NCBI GenBank assembly: GCA_003221985.1
Contig: QHUQ01000052.1
Span: 1-63,098 of the forward strand
Direction of reading: 5' to 3'
Source of the DNA: Gemmatimonadota bacterium
GTDB taxonomy: Bacteria > Gemmatimonadota > Gemmatimonadetes > Gemmatimonadales > GWC2-71-9
Length of the DNA stretch: 63,098 nt
The notes beneath the pieces were generated by a model. That model saw only the letters and a list, made by a program, of their open reading frames with translations, was not told the DNA's origin and did not search any database. Within the stretch, counting starts at the first letter, position 1, and each line of letters opens with the position of its first letter. A program made the position numbers and the translations under genes. Of this stretch, positions 16,955-26,181 are shown one piece after another.

Positions 16955-17782
16955 CTAACGGCGGCGGGTGGCGGGCTCCCGCGTCGCCAGGCCATACACG
17001 CTGGCGTCATCGATGCGCGAGACGTCACCCGGCGTCGACACGACCGCCCCCACGCGATTCTCCCCGCCGATCGAGAACCCCAGCACGAACGCCCCCCGAC
17101 GGAAGCCACGATCGGTATCCATCCGGGCAATGATTTCCATCGGGCGGCGTGCCAGCGTCCGCCACGTCACGCCGAACGCATACCACTCCACCCAATCGGG
17201 TGTGATCCGCGCGTACGTCGATACGCCGAATGCGGGAAGGCGGCTGGGATGCCAGGTGGCTCCCGGGATGTATGTGAGCCGCTGCGGCAGCCCTCGCACA
17301 TTCGGTTGGCCGATGTTGGCGATCACCAGGCCCAGGTTGAGCCCGGTGTGGGCCACGTACGTTGCGCCGAAGTCCCATCCCGTGGCCTTGGCGCCATCGC
17401 CGCGGTAACGCGTGACGTCGAAACCCGCCGCCAGCCCACCGGAGCCTCCCGCCAGACCCAAACGATAGGTGTGACTTCGCTGGCCATCGTCCAGCATGTC
17501 GCGCTGATAGCCGAACGACAGCCCACGCGCATTGAAGCCCGCGTTAACCTGCCGCAACCGGCCCTGTGCGCCGGGATCTGCGACGGCGACTTCCACGTAG
17601 GTCGACGCTTCGCGCTGCACGCCGAGCCCAGCCGGATTGACCCAGATGGCGCGAGCGTCGCGGACATCGGTGGGAAAGAGGTAGGCGGTGGCGCGGTTGG
17701 GGAAGACTTGTTGGGCGGTCAGGCTTGTGGCGCTTAACAGCAGCGTGACGGCCAGGCTCGCAACCGTCAAGGAGCCCGTCAC
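16955..17782 (-). CDS. Predicted outer-membrane beta-barrel protein, PorV/PorQ-like
   Basis: 275 residues with a signal peptide ending near TSLTAQQ. The early segment ATAYLFPTDVRDARAIWVNPAGLG resembles the N-terminal NPAGLG-type motif of PorV/PorQ and FadL-like barrels, and the rest alternates short amphipathic strands with Gly/Tyr-rich turns. The ATG overlaps the stop of the upstream lipoprotein gene by four bases, so the two are likely co-expressed. Substrate or partner is unknown. Confidence 0.6.
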   Translation of the reverse strand: MTGSLTVASLAVTLLLSATSLTAQQVFPNRATAYLFPTDVRDARAIWVNPAGLGVQREASTYVEVAVADPGAQGRLRQVNAGFNARGLSFGYQRDMLDDGQRSHTYRLGLAGGSGGLAAGFDVTRYRGDGAKATGWDFGATYVAHTGLNLGLVIANIGQPNVRGLPQRLTYIPGATWHPSRLPAFGVSTYARITPDWVEWYAFGVTWRTLARRPMEIIARMDTDRGFRRGAFVLGFSIGGENRVGAVVSTPGDVSRIDDASVYGLATREPATRRR

Positions 17783-18651
17783 GGCAACAGGATTGTCGTA
17801 GAGCGGAGGATCCGAGTTGCAGGGATAATAGCGGATTGGTAGGGAAACTTGACCGTAATCGTCGAACTATCCGTCCCTTCACCGCCCAGGTACCGTCCGT
17901 CGGCAGTGATAAAGTAGTGCGCCGTTCCTGTTCCCGATCCTGTGACCTCCACGGGCTGATTCAATTGGCTCCCCGCACCGGAGACACTGTATGTGGAGTT
18001 CACGTCGAGTCGCAGCGCGCGAATTCCCGCTCGGTCCTCCCCTATCGCCGCACGAGAATGATTGATCGACTGCCGTTTTACGTCGATGACGACTCGATCA
18101 TCGGTCGTGGCGGTGTCCGTCCACTCGATGCCGGGCGTCAGTCCACCCGTCGGGAGGCGAGGATAGAAGGTTTGCAGGAGACCCAGTAGCTGTACGAATG
18201 GAGCCGCGCGCGTCGAATCGGATACTAGCGTGAGCCTGGACACGCCGGACGGCGTCAACCTGCCATCGTAGACTAGGCCTCGCGCAACCGAGAGGTTCAC
18301 GGTTGGCGGAACTGTCGTGCCGGAATCGAGAGCAATTGAATCGATCGTGAATGTCAGCCGATACCCCAGGCTATCGGCGGGGCCAACGACGGTCGCCGTG
18401 AAAAACAACCGCGTTCCCCGAACAATTACTTGAGTTTGACCTTGGAGCTCTTGCTCTGCGTGGAGCGATTGATGCGCCATGTACCGCAGCACGCTGGGAC
18501 CCAGCCGCAGTCCTTGCGGCCCGGCCGGCGGAGGAGCGGGGGGCGGTGGTGCGGCGGGCGGATTGCCCGGCACCGGTATGGTCGACGGCGGATTCTTTGG
18601 CGCGCAGGCCAGCGCGGCGACGAGGGCCGCCGTGACAATTGCACGACGCAT
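17779..18651 (-). CDS. Predicted lipoprotein, unknown function
   Basis: 290 residues from ATG at 18651, selected because it begins the signal sequence MRRAIVTAALVAALAC with a lipobox ending at Cys16. A Pro-rich linker (residues about 19-45) precedes a beta-rich domain with regular VxLxVxSDS and GTGTAHYFITADGRYLGGEG features. No domain family was recognised. Seven bases separate it from the small gene upstream, and it overlaps the barrel gene downstream; the pair may act together in the outer membrane. Confidence 0.6.
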   Translation of the reverse strand: MRRAIVTAALVAALACAPKNPPSTIPVPGNPPAAPPPPAPPPAGPQGLRLGPSVLRYMAHQSLHAEQELQGQTQVIVRGTRLFFTATVVGPADSLGYRLTFTIDSIALDSGTTVPPTVNLSVARGLVYDGRLTPSGVSRLTLVSDSTRAAPFVQLLGLLQTFYPRLPTGGLTPGIEWTDTATTDDRVVIDVKRQSINHSRAAIGEDRAGIRALRLDVNSTYSVSGAGSQLNQPVEVTGSGTGTAHYFITADGRYLGGEGTDSSTITVKFPYQSAIIPATRILRSTTILLP

Positions 18652-18658
18652 CGTTCGG

Positions 18659-18859
18659 CTATTCCTTGGTTTTAGTACGTCCGAAAATGGCGACCACCTC
18701 GGTCTCTTCACTCGAGACCTTGAGCAGCTTCCATCCCCGTTTGCGCATGTCGGTCCGCCAGCCGATGAGCTTTTCCCACTCCTGGGCGGTGGTCCGGAAA
18801 ACACGCAGGTCGGCGACGTTCTCCCAGTGGGGCGGATACGGAGTTGGCTTCGTGGTCAC
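18659..18859 (-). CDS. Small protein, possibly DUF4177-like
   Basis: 66 residues, charged, with the ending MRKRGWKLLKVSSEETEVVAIFGRTK. The GWxLxxV...VAIFxR pattern resembles the short DUF4177 fold, but the match is by eye only. It starts seven bases downstream of the RNase P RNA 3' end and is seven bases upstream of a lipoprotein gene. Confidence 0.5.
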   Translation of the reverse strand: MTTKPTPYPPHWENVADLRVFRTTAQEWEKLIGWRTDMRKRGWKLLKVSSEETEVVAIFGRTKTKE

Positions 18860-18865
18860 AGAGGA

Positions 18866-19240
18866 GGAAGTGGTGAGACCATAAGCCGAGTTCTGTTTAC
18901 TCGTTGGTACGAGCAGATGGTCATCTCTCTGGGATGGCTGTCGCCAGCCATCTCGTGCGGCCTACCCGCAGCTCAAACGACCCGGGCCGGGTCTCGCTGC
19001 TTATTTGGCCTTGCTCCGACCGGGGGTTGCCGTGCCGCGCCTGTTGCCAGACGCGCGGTGGGCTCTTACCCCACCGTTTCACCCTTACCCTTTGGATACA
19101 AGGGCGGTCTGTTCTCTGTGGCCCTGTTCCGTCGCCTCGCGGCGCCCAGGCGTTACCTGGCGGTCTGCCCTGTGGAGCTCGGACTTTCCTCGATGGACCC
19201 CTCTAGCCGATCCACCGCGACCATCGGCCCCACCACTTCC
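18866..19240 (-). ncRNA. rnpB: RNase P RNA, bacterial class A
   Basis: Catalytic RNA that removes 5' leaders from pre-tRNA, working with the protein from rnpA. On the minus strand the conserved elements appear in order: GAGGAAAGTCCGAGCTCC near the 5' end, ACAGAGAACAGACCGCC, AAGGGTGAAACGGTGGGGTA, GTCGGAGCAAGGCCAAATA, GGGTAGGCC and AGAACTCGGCTTA near the 3' end. The ends are set by the P1 helix: GGAAGTGGTG at the 5' side pairs with CACCACTTCC at the 3' side, giving about 375 nt. It lies between two protein genes on the same strand, 41 bases after the preceding stop. Confidence 0.96.
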
Positions 19241-19281
19241 AGAGCAGGAAACTACCGGGCCGCCGGGTCCCCCGGCAAGGC

Positions 19282-21078
19282 TTACCTCGTGAAGCGGCGA
19301 ATCAAGCGACCCAAACTGTCGGTCGCGGCGCCTCCCGCGTCCAGCCAGAAACCATCGTTTTCGCTGAACACGGTGGCACGGACCCGTGGCTCTCGTGGGT
19401 TCAGCTGCGTTGCGGAGAGCGCGAAGATCTGCCGGTCTCGATAGTGTTGCAGCAGGGCGCGCCCGTGGCGCTCGCGCAGCCAGAGCAAGACCGGCGCATC
19501 GGCAGACGAGAAGCCGCGCAGCAGTCCCAACGAGAACCAGTCGGTGGGCACCTCGGTCGCGTGAAACGCGAATCGCAATTCCGGATGCAGGCGCCGCAGC
19601 TCACCACGCAATGCGCTGGCACGCTCGGTGACGGCCGCCTGCAGCGCGTCGAAGTAGGGGCCGAGCCAGCCGCGCTCGAGCAGCGTGTCGTAGCGCACGG
19701 CCGGCGGCAGTGCCCCAAGCCGGTCCGTCTCCGCGCCATCGAGGCCCAAGGCGGCCAGCCCGACATGATAATCGGCGTCGCAGAATCCGCTGCCGCGGTA
19801 CAGCGTCATCGCGCTGTCGAGATCCAGCGCCACACCGGCAATGACATCGGGCCGGGCGCCGCCGAGACGCGTCAACGTACGGTAGGCCGGCCGCAGCGCG
19901 CCGCGCCAAAACACGGAATCGAGTCCGCAGGCGATCGGGGTGAGGTCGCCATGGCGGTTCACCTCGTCATTCCCCTGCGCCAGCGCGACCAGCGACACCG
20001 CCGGGAACCAGCGAACGCTCGTTGCCTGCAGCCGTTGGCCGGTCACCTTCCAGATGTTGCGTGTGCCCAGCGTATCAGCGAGCGCCGCTACCGGAATGAC
20101 GGTCGCGAGCGCGTTGAGCGCCGCCACGTCCACGAATCCAAGCAACGAATCGAGCGACTGTGGGGTGAAGCGGCTCCACAGCACACGCATCCCCTGCCGG
20201 GAGATCCAGCCCGGCGCAGCGGCGGTCTCGGCTTCCCGGCTGGGGGAAACAGGCTGCGGCAGGGCGATCGCCGGGGCGCCGCCGGGCGGCCGCAGCGGCG
20301 GCGCATGGACGAGGACGGGTTGCGGCCCGCCCGCGAGCCGCAGTGGCGCCGGCCGCGACGCCGCGCCGACGCTGGCCCATTCGGCGGGCCGGCGCGTCCA
20401 CCGGGCCAGTGCTTCGAGAAAAGCGCGGGTGCGCGGGTCCTCGCCGCCGGAAGCCAGCAAGCTGCGGCTGGCCACGACGATCAGGCCATCGCCCACTCGG
20501 CTCGCGGCAACGAGCGCGGGAGCGCTGGCACCGGCGCGGGCGAGTGTCTGGCCGCGCTCGCGGACCTTTAAGGGAAGGTTCTTGCCGCCGGGAAAGGGAG
20601 CGAAGCCCGCGTTGTCGAGCGCCGAATGCGGCTGCGGCACCGCCGGAGCATCGAATTGCTCCGTGCCGATCGTGATCCCGGCGCCCAGTGCTGCCAGCCA
20701 TCGATTCATGACCCAGCGATCCAGTGTCCCCACGTCGCGCTTGGAGCTGCCTTCGCTGCGATATCCCAACACGATGACGCCATCTCGTCGGAGCCATTCG
20801 TTCAGGATCGCGAGATCGCCGATCGTCAATGCGTCGGAGGCACTCTCGGGCTCGCGCCCCCCGAGCACGAGGACGGTGCGATAGCGGCTCAGGTCCTGGC
20901 GGGTGAGGTGCGGATAGAACTGGCGATACTCGATGCGATATCCAGCCGCATGCCACGGTGCGGCGGTGGCTTCGAGTGTCAGCGGGTCGGCGACCGTGAA
21001 ATCAACGACGAGGAGCCGGCGTGCCTCCGTCTGGCAACCGGCAACGAGCAGCAACAGGACGAGACACGCGCGCCTCAC
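19282..21078 (-). CDS. Large predicted lipoprotein, unknown function
   Basis: 598 residues with a signal sequence MRRACLVLLLLVAGCQ, lipobox Cys15. The first half contains Rossmann-like stretches (RTVLVLGG and LNEWLRRDGVIVLGY), which recall glutamine-amidotransferase-like or ThuA-like folds, and the C-terminal half has alternating helices and strands, including VIAGVALDLDS and LRFAFHATEVPTDW, possibly a TIM-barrel-like hydrolase. I do not recognise a family. It starts six bases after the kinase stop and is probably in one operon with it. Confidence 0.6.
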   Translation of the reverse strand: MRRACLVLLLLVAGCQTEARRLLVVDFTVADPLTLEATAAPWHAAGYRIEYRQFYPHLTRQDLSRYRTVLVLGGREPESASDALTIGDLAILNEWLRRDGVIVLGYRSEGSSKRDVGTLDRWVMNRWLAALGAGITIGTEQFDAPAVPQPHSALDNAGFAPFPGGKNLPLKVRERGQTLARAGASAPALVAASRVGDGLIVVASRSLLASGGEDPRTRAFLEALARWTRRPAEWASVGAASRPAPLRLAGGPQPVLVHAPPLRPPGGAPAIALPQPVSPSREAETAAAPGWISRQGMRVLWSRFTPQSLDSLLGFVDVAALNALATVIPVAALADTLGTRNIWKVTGQRLQATSVRWFPAVSLVALAQGNDEVNRHGDLTPIACGLDSVFWRGALRPAYRTLTRLGGARPDVIAGVALDLDSAMTLYRGSGFCDADYHVGLAALGLDGAETDRLGALPPAVRYDTLLERGWLGPYFDALQAAVTERASALRGELRRLHPELRFAFHATEVPTDWFSLGLLRGFSSADAPVLLWLRERHGRALLQHYRDRQIFALSATQLNPREPRVRATVFSENDGFWLDAGGAATDSLGRLIRRFTR

Positions 21079-21084
21079 GATCGG

Positions 21085-21936
21085 TCAGGTCACCAGCGCG
21101 TAGGGCAGCAGCGCCTGCCGCAGGTCGGAGGCAGTTTGCCAGCGCGCCTCGCGCGATTTGGAAAGCGCCTTCATCACCGTATCGCTGAGCGCCCGCGGCA
21201 CGTCGCGCCGCAACTTGCGCAGATCGGGCGGCGGCGCGTGCTGCTGCATGTCGAGCACCGCGGCGGCGCTGGCGGCGGAGAACGGCGGCCGGCCCGCGAG
21301 CGCTTCGAACAGCACGACGCCGAGCGAATACAAGTCGGTGCGGCCGTCGATGTCGGGCGAGCCGCCCGCCTGCTCCGGGCTCATGTATTCCTCCGTCCCT
21401 ACGACAAAGCCGCTGCGCGTCACCCGGTCCTCGCCCGATGTGGCGATCGCTCGCGCGATCCCGAAATCGACCACGATCGCGCCGCTCCCCGATGCCGACA
21501 GGACGATGTTGTCGGGCTTGATGTCGCGGTGCGCCAGCTGGTGCTCGTGGGCGTGGCCGAGCGCTTCGAGCACTTCGGTCGCGACGCGCACGGCGCGATC
21601 GATCGGCAGCATGCGCTCACGCCGCATTACCTGCCGCAGCGTCTCGCCCGCCACGAACGGCATCACGAACCAGAGCAGATAATCGGTTTCGCCGGAATCG
21701 AGCAGCGGGGCGATATGCGGGTGGTCCAGCTTAGCGGCCCAGCGGATCTCGCGCAGGAAGCGGTCGGCGGCCACCGAGACCGTGAGCTCGGGATGCAGCA
21801 CCTTGATCGCGACTCTCTGGCCGTCCTTGTCGAACGCGCCGAACAGCGTCGCATTGCCCCCACGCCCCACCGCGGTGATCACGGTGTACCGGTCGCCGAG
21901 CGCCTGCCGCACCCGCCCGATCAAATCGCGAGTCAT
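21085..21936 (-). CDS. Soluble serine/threonine protein kinase
   Basis: 283 residues that comprise only a kinase domain: GRGGNATLFGAF glycine loop, VAIKVL lysine, HRDIKPDN, VVDFGIAR and GTEEYMSPEQAGG. No transmembrane segment or sensor domain follows, so it should be cytoplasmic. It precedes the 598-residue lipoprotein gene by six bases, an unusual kinase-lipoprotein pair. Confidence 0.88.
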   Translation of the reverse strand: MTRDLIGRVRQALGDRYTVITAVGRGGNATLFGAFDKDGQRVAIKVLHPELTVSVAADRFLREIRWAAKLDHPHIAPLLDSGETDYLLWFVMPFVAGETLRQVMRRERMLPIDRAVRVATEVLEALGHAHEHQLAHRDIKPDNIVLSASGSGAIVVDFGIARAIATSGEDRVTRSGFVVGTEEYMSPEQAGGSPDIDGRTDLYSLGVVLFEALAGRPPFSAASAAAVLDMQQHAPPPDLRKLRRDVPRALSDTVMKALSKSREARWQTASDLRQALLPYALVT

Positions 21937-21990
21937 CGCGGCTCAATAGGCGGCCCGATCCCCTAAAAAGGAAGGGCTTGTCTGCGGGAA

Positions 21991-23583
21991 TCAGTTGGCT
22001 GGCAGCACCCGCGTCCAGCGGAGGTCGTCAAAGATGGCGTAGGCACCACCCTCGCCCGCGAACCGCACCGCGGCGATCCCGTCCCCGCTCACGCACAACC
22101 GTTGCTGCACGCGCTCGGTCGTGGATTCGGTCCTGCTCAGGACGTTGCCGTTGGCATCGAGGGCTTCGATGAACGCCACTCCACCGGGCGGCGCGAAGAG
22201 GCCGTGATATCCTGTCGGCGTCGCGCTGATGCATGACTCGACGGCCGGTACGGCGAACGTCGCTGTGATGTCGCCGTAGCCGTATTCACTGAAGTCGGAT
22301 GCGATCCCCAGCGGACAGACACTGATGTTATTCTGACCCGAGCCGAATCCCAGCAGCCCATAGTCGTTGGCATAGACCCAGTCCCCGGTGCACAACAGAC
22401 TGAGCGGCTGGGTGCGGCTGAACGTGACGCCTGCGGGGGAATACAGTGAATTGACGACGGCGCCAGGCAAAATGGCGCTCAAGTCGGGCGCCTGATCGAA
22501 ATTCATGTCCAACTGGCTCGGCAACGCCCAGGTAAACCGGCTGTACATGTCCGTCTCACCACCGGCACCGATATGGAGGGCCATGGTGGTCGTGGCGTGC
22601 AGCGGCCGCGGGACGAACAGCGCGCCGAGTCTCGCCGCAAGATATCCCAGGAGTTGGGGATACGCCGGCTCGCAAGACAGGAACGGCGCGCCCACGTTGC
22701 GTAACGCGAAGATCGAAGCGGCATGGAGTTGAAAGATTTGGAGTAGGTCCCGCGTCGCATGATCGAGGCTGCCGGTTTCCGCACAGATTCCGACGGTGAC
22801 GTTGGTGTTGAACTTGCCGAGCGCGTTGACCTCGGCCAGTGGCGGATCGGTATGGATATCGTAGCACGAGTTCTCGATCGGCCCGATGCTTCCCGAAAAC
22901 ACCGGCTCGGGCAGCCCGGCGATACAGGGCCGATCGTCCGCCGACTCGATGATGATCGTGGCCGGTTGGTCCAGGGCGCCCGCGGGAATGACGACACCGG
23001 CCTGACCGTGCGTCGTCACGATGGTGGTGGTTTGGTCCGGCTGCGCGGTGCCCTCGCCGCAGTCCGAATCCACGCGCTCACATTGTGAGCCGACGCCGAT
23101 GAAGAATTTGATGGGGAGGGTGCGATCGTCGAGCAGCGCGAGATACTCGTCCGTGTCCACGTTCTTCAACTCGCTGCCATCGTCCACGACGTCCACGTCG
23201 GCCACACCGAGCTGCCGAGAGCCAGTCTGTACGGCGATACGATACGTGCAGCTGGGATCGAGAACGTCCTCGGTGGTATGCCAGTTCGCGTGATACGCGG
23301 CGTCGGCGATTTGCACGTCCGCGCCCGAAAACGTGCGTATGACCTCGCCGCTGCAGAGGTTGCTGATCGTAACGGTGGGACGCAGCTGCTCGGAGAACAC
23401 TTGCTCCGCGGGAGCCTGCTGGTTCAGGAGTGGCGGGAGCCAGAAGAAGAACGCGTTGCCGCTACCGTGACTGCCATCCTCGACCAGCGCTGCCGGACCT
23501 GCCGAATAGCTCCGGTCGCCGTGGCAGCCAAGGGCTCCACCGACAGCGAGCGCCACGAGTGCCCCGAGCGCCGGAGACTTCAT
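21991..23583 (-). CDS. Lipoprotein of a three-gene family (member 1)
   Basis: 530 residues from ATG at 23583 (signal MKSPALGALVALAVGGALGC). Its N-terminal 200 residues share features with the next two genes: DGSHGSGNAFFFWLPP, ADVDVVDDGSELKN, and LLDDRTLPIKFFIG followed by a cysteine. The middle includes a VVIPAGALDQP segment like ZU5-type domains and the shared LHIGAGGETDMYSRFTWALP. The C-terminal third differs from its paralogues and ends with IFDDLRWTRV, a carbohydrate-binding-like strand motif. Preceded by an AT-rich promoter region. Confidence 0.65.
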   Translation of the reverse strand: MKSPALGALVALAVGGALGCHGDRSYSAGPAALVEDGSHGSGNAFFFWLPPLLNQQAPAEQVFSEQLRPTVTISNLCSGEVIRTFSGADVQIADAAYHANWHTTEDVLDPSCTYRIAVQTGSRQLGVADVDVVDDGSELKNVDTDEYLALLDDRTLPIKFFIGVGSQCERVDSDCGEGTAQPDQTTTIVTTHGQAGVVIPAGALDQPATIIIESADDRPCIAGLPEPVFSGSIGPIENSCYDIHTDPPLAEVNALGKFNTNVTVGICAETGSLDHATRDLLQIFQLHAASIFALRNVGAPFLSCEPAYPQLLGYLAARLGALFVPRPLHATTTMALHIGAGGETDMYSRFTWALPSQLDMNFDQAPDLSAILPGAVVNSLYSPAGVTFSRTQPLSLLCTGDWVYANDYGLLGFGSGQNNISVCPLGIASDFSEYGYGDITATFAVPAVESCISATPTGYHGLFAPPGGVAFIEALDANGNVLSRTESTTERVQQRLCVSGDGIAAVRFAGEGGAYAIFDDLRWTRVLPAN

Positions 23584-23589
23584 GCCTGC

Positions 23590-23665
23590 CGCAGGAAATA
23601 AATGCACAATCTTGGAAATAAATACGCAGCGATAAAAGAAAATCGGACAACGGATTGACGTCCGG
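23590..23665 (-). promoter_or_regulatory. AT-rich upstream region with a repeated decamer
   Basis: In a GC-rich genome the 60-odd bases before the 23583 gene are A/T-rich and contain GGAAATAAAT twice (about 23593 and 23613), read on the coding strand as ATTTATTTCC. This is consistent with a promoter or activator site. No clear -35/-10 pair was found. Confidence 0.35.
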
Positions 23666-23700
23666 CCAGACGGAAGGCCTAATTCCAAAGAATGAGCCGA

Positions 23701-23732
23701 CGCAGGGCGGCTCAGTATCGAGCCGCCCTGCG
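23701..23732 (-). terminator. Hairpin terminator after lipoprotein family member 2
   Basis: A perfect 13-bp stem, CGCAGGGCGGCTC / GAGCCGCCCTGCG, with a 6-base loop lies 15 bases after the stop at 23748. The following minus-strand bases contain only a short T-rich stretch, so it could be Rho-independent or a processing/stability hairpin. Confidence 0.65.
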
Positions 23733-23747
23733 CTCAAACCGCGCGCC

Positions 23748-26087
23748 TCAGGGAGTGATCGTAATCGGTACGAGCACGGTGGCGACCGTCACGCCAGCCC
23801 ATACGACCGTGATGCGACCGGTTGCGGGACCCGCGACCAGCGTTCCGGTGCCGGCCGTCAAGTTGGAGGCCACTAGGACCCGATTGATCGAGCAGGGGCC
23901 GGGCGGTAAAACGCCGTCCGAACTCCCGGGGGCGCATCCCGTCATGACTGCACCGCCAGCTGCTCTACTCGCGACCCCTTGATCGATATATGCCTGAACC
24001 AGAACGCTGGCCAAGGTTCCCGTGCCGTTGTTCGTCACCGTGGCGAGGTACGGGATAGATGTCTCTAACGGGACATCGGTCCCACCCGTGAAGTCCACCG
24101 CCAGAGAGACTGAGGGTGCGGTGATATCGAACCGGTCCGAAAAAATGATGGGGAAGCCGAATGACCCGCCTCCCGCCGTAGCGGCGACCCTCGCACCCGT
24201 GCACATACCGTTTACGCGTACGTTGTCGATGACGGCGACTCCCTCAAGCGCCAGCGTGCTGGTCTGCAGCACCAGGCAGCCCGCTGGGTTCGAGGGATCA
24301 TTACCGACCGTGACCCGGACAGTCTCGCTCAGCGGGTTGCCAGAAGGATCAAGCAGCTGGATCTGCAGGGCGGGCGTGATCGGCTCGCCGCTGGGCGTAT
24401 TGGTCGGTTGCTGAGTGAAGGAAAGGCTTCCGAAAGCGACTCCGTTCGCCGTGAACTGCACTCTGCCGGTCCCGAGCGCGACAGGGCTCTCGGGGTCGGG
24501 CGAATCGATATCCGGCATGAACGGCTTGACCGTCCCTCCGGGGTAGTTGTTCTGCGCCGCGATGCCGCGGCCCGTCGCGACGGCCGTGTTCGGGCCCGCG
24601 CGAATCGTCCACAGAATCTGCGCGACGCCGTCGCTGTTGCTCGTCGCTGTCCCGATGATCGTAGGCGGTCCTTCGATCGCGGGCTCGACGAACGTCACGT
24701 GGGCGCCTTGCACCGGGTGGTCGTCCCAGTCGGTCACGACCACTGCGGTCGGCAATGCCGTTCCGGGCGGCGCCGTGCGGTCCGCATCGGCGCGGTTGAG
24801 GTAGTCCATCTTCGCGGGCAGCGCGAATTGGAAGTCACTCACCGTGCGTGCCGGACTGAGGAGTGCCGCAGCCGCCGGCTGCGGCGCGCTGCCATTCACC
24901 GTGGGACTCGAGGGCGGGCAGGTCGTCGCCATCTGCAGCCCTGGCACCGGCGTGGGTGCGGACGACGGCGGAGTACATGAGCTGCCCGTCGAGCCCGTCT
25001 CGCCGCCCGCGCCGACGTGCAGCACCGCGCTGCGCGTTGCGGCGTAGGCAGGCGTGGGAGCAAGCAACTGCGCCGCGAGGGAGCGCAGCCAGCTCCATCC
25101 ACTCCCGCGTTGCCCGATGGGGCTGTCACAGTTGGGGTCAGCATGCGGGAGCGCGCGAATGAGCGTCCCATCCTGCTGATGCAGCGTGATGAGATCTTCC
25201 TGCCGCGTCTCGTCCGGCGTGTGATAGACGGAGTTCAACACACACAACGAAACCAGCAGCGGCTGCGAGAATGCGAGCTCTCCCGTGCCGACGCCGTCGA
25301 AGTAGGTGGAGACGCGCAGGCAGGGCCCGAATGTCGGGAGGTCGACGTCGATGCCGCTGCAGACCTCGAGGTTGAATGTCACATCAGTGATGGTATTGCC
25401 GCCGAACGTCGCCGAGGTGCCGGGCCGGATGTCGAACTTGAAATCCTCGCCCGCGCCGAGCAGCTCGATCGTGCCACCCGTATTCAGGTTGATGGTGCTC
25501 GAGTTGCAGGGTGTGCCGTCCGTGGCGCACAAGACTCCGGTTTCGATCCGGAATTTGATCGGCAGCGTCCGCCCATCCACGAGCGGAATGAACTCACCCG
25601 TTTGCAGGTTCTGGAGTTGCGTCCCGGTCAGTGAGACCACGGGATCGACGTCGGCGAACCCCAGGACCCGGGTGCCGACGAGCACCTGGATGCGGTAGAA
25701 GTTCGCGAGGTTCAGGTTGGACAGAGCGGTATTCCAGTTCACCTGATACAGCTGGTCTGTGCTGTTCAGGCTGATTTGGCTCGGACTGAACCGCGTGACT
25801 GGCGCGCCGACGCAGTCGCGCGTCCCGTCCGGCGCCGGTAATCCCAACAGACAGATCTCGACCGCGGGTCGCAGGTTCGGATTGAACGCCGCCGGCTCGA
25901 AGTTGGGACTGGTGTTGGGGTTCTTGAACATCGGTGGGAGGAAGAAGAAGTCGGGGTTACCGTTGTGCGCTCCGTCGGATACCGCAAACACAGGCCCGCT
26001 CGACGGCGGCGTCACCGTGTTGTCTCTACATCCGAACAGAACGAGGGAGGCAACAGCGGCGAGCGTGAAGCAAGTACGACAGTTCAT
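23748..26087 (-). CDS. Lipoprotein of a three-gene family (member 2), Big-1-like
   Basis: 779 residues from ATG at 26087 with signal and lipobox SLVLFGC. The N-terminal half is closely similar to member 3: DGAHNGNPDFFFLPPMF, SPNFEPAAFNPNLRP, YRIQVLVGTRVLGFADV and LVDGRTLPIKFRIE. Around residues 490-560 a Big-1-like domain reads VVVTDWDDHPVQGAHVTF and GVAQILWTIRAG. The C-terminus carries further Ig-like strands including FTGGTDVPLETSIPYLATV. Likely surface exposed. A CRP-type palindrome lies about 95 bases upstream. Confidence 0.68.
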   Translation of the reverse strand: MNCRTCFTLAAVASLVLFGCRDNTVTPPSSGPVFAVSDGAHNGNPDFFFLPPMFKNPNTSPNFEPAAFNPNLRPAVEICLLGLPAPDGTRDCVGAPVTRFSPSQISLNSTDQLYQVNWNTALSNLNLANFYRIQVLVGTRVLGFADVDPVVSLTGTQLQNLQTGEFIPLVDGRTLPIKFRIETGVLCATDGTPCNSSTINLNTGGTIELLGAGEDFKFDIRPGTSATFGGNTITDVTFNLEVCSGIDVDLPTFGPCLRVSTYFDGVGTGELAFSQPLLVSLCVLNSVYHTPDETRQEDLITLHQQDGTLIRALPHADPNCDSPIGQRGSGWSWLRSLAAQLLAPTPAYAATRSAVLHVGAGGETGSTGSSCTPPSSAPTPVPGLQMATTCPPSSPTVNGSAPQPAAAALLSPARTVSDFQFALPAKMDYLNRADADRTAPPGTALPTAVVVTDWDDHPVQGAHVTFVEPAIEGPPTIIGTATSNSDGVAQILWTIRAGPNTAVATGRGIAAQNNYPGGTVKPFMPDIDSPDPESPVALGTGRVQFTANGVAFGSLSFTQQPTNTPSGEPITPALQIQLLDPSGNPLSETVRVTVGNDPSNPAGCLVLQTSTLALEGVAVIDNVRVNGMCTGARVAATAGGGSFGFPIIFSDRFDITAPSVSLAVDFTGGTDVPLETSIPYLATVTNNGTGTLASVLVQAYIDQGVASRAAGGAVMTGCAPGSSDGVLPPGPCSINRVLVASNLTAGTGTLVAGPATGRITVVWAGVTVATVLVPITITP

Positions 26088-26181
26088 GGGGCACAACTCC
26101 TGGCGATCACGGACATGGTGCGGGCGCGGCGTCGAACCTACGAACTCTGGGCCAACCCGCAAGTACAGTGCACAGAGGATG

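Noticed and set aside
18479..19444. Plus-strand open frame across the RNase P RNA
   Set aside because: It overlaps conserved RNase P RNA structure and coding genes on the other strand; no protein features.
23078..23092. GCTCACATTGTGAGC near-palindrome resembling a CRP site
   Set aside because: It lies inside a lipoprotein coding region, has the inverse half-site order, and no promoter is near.
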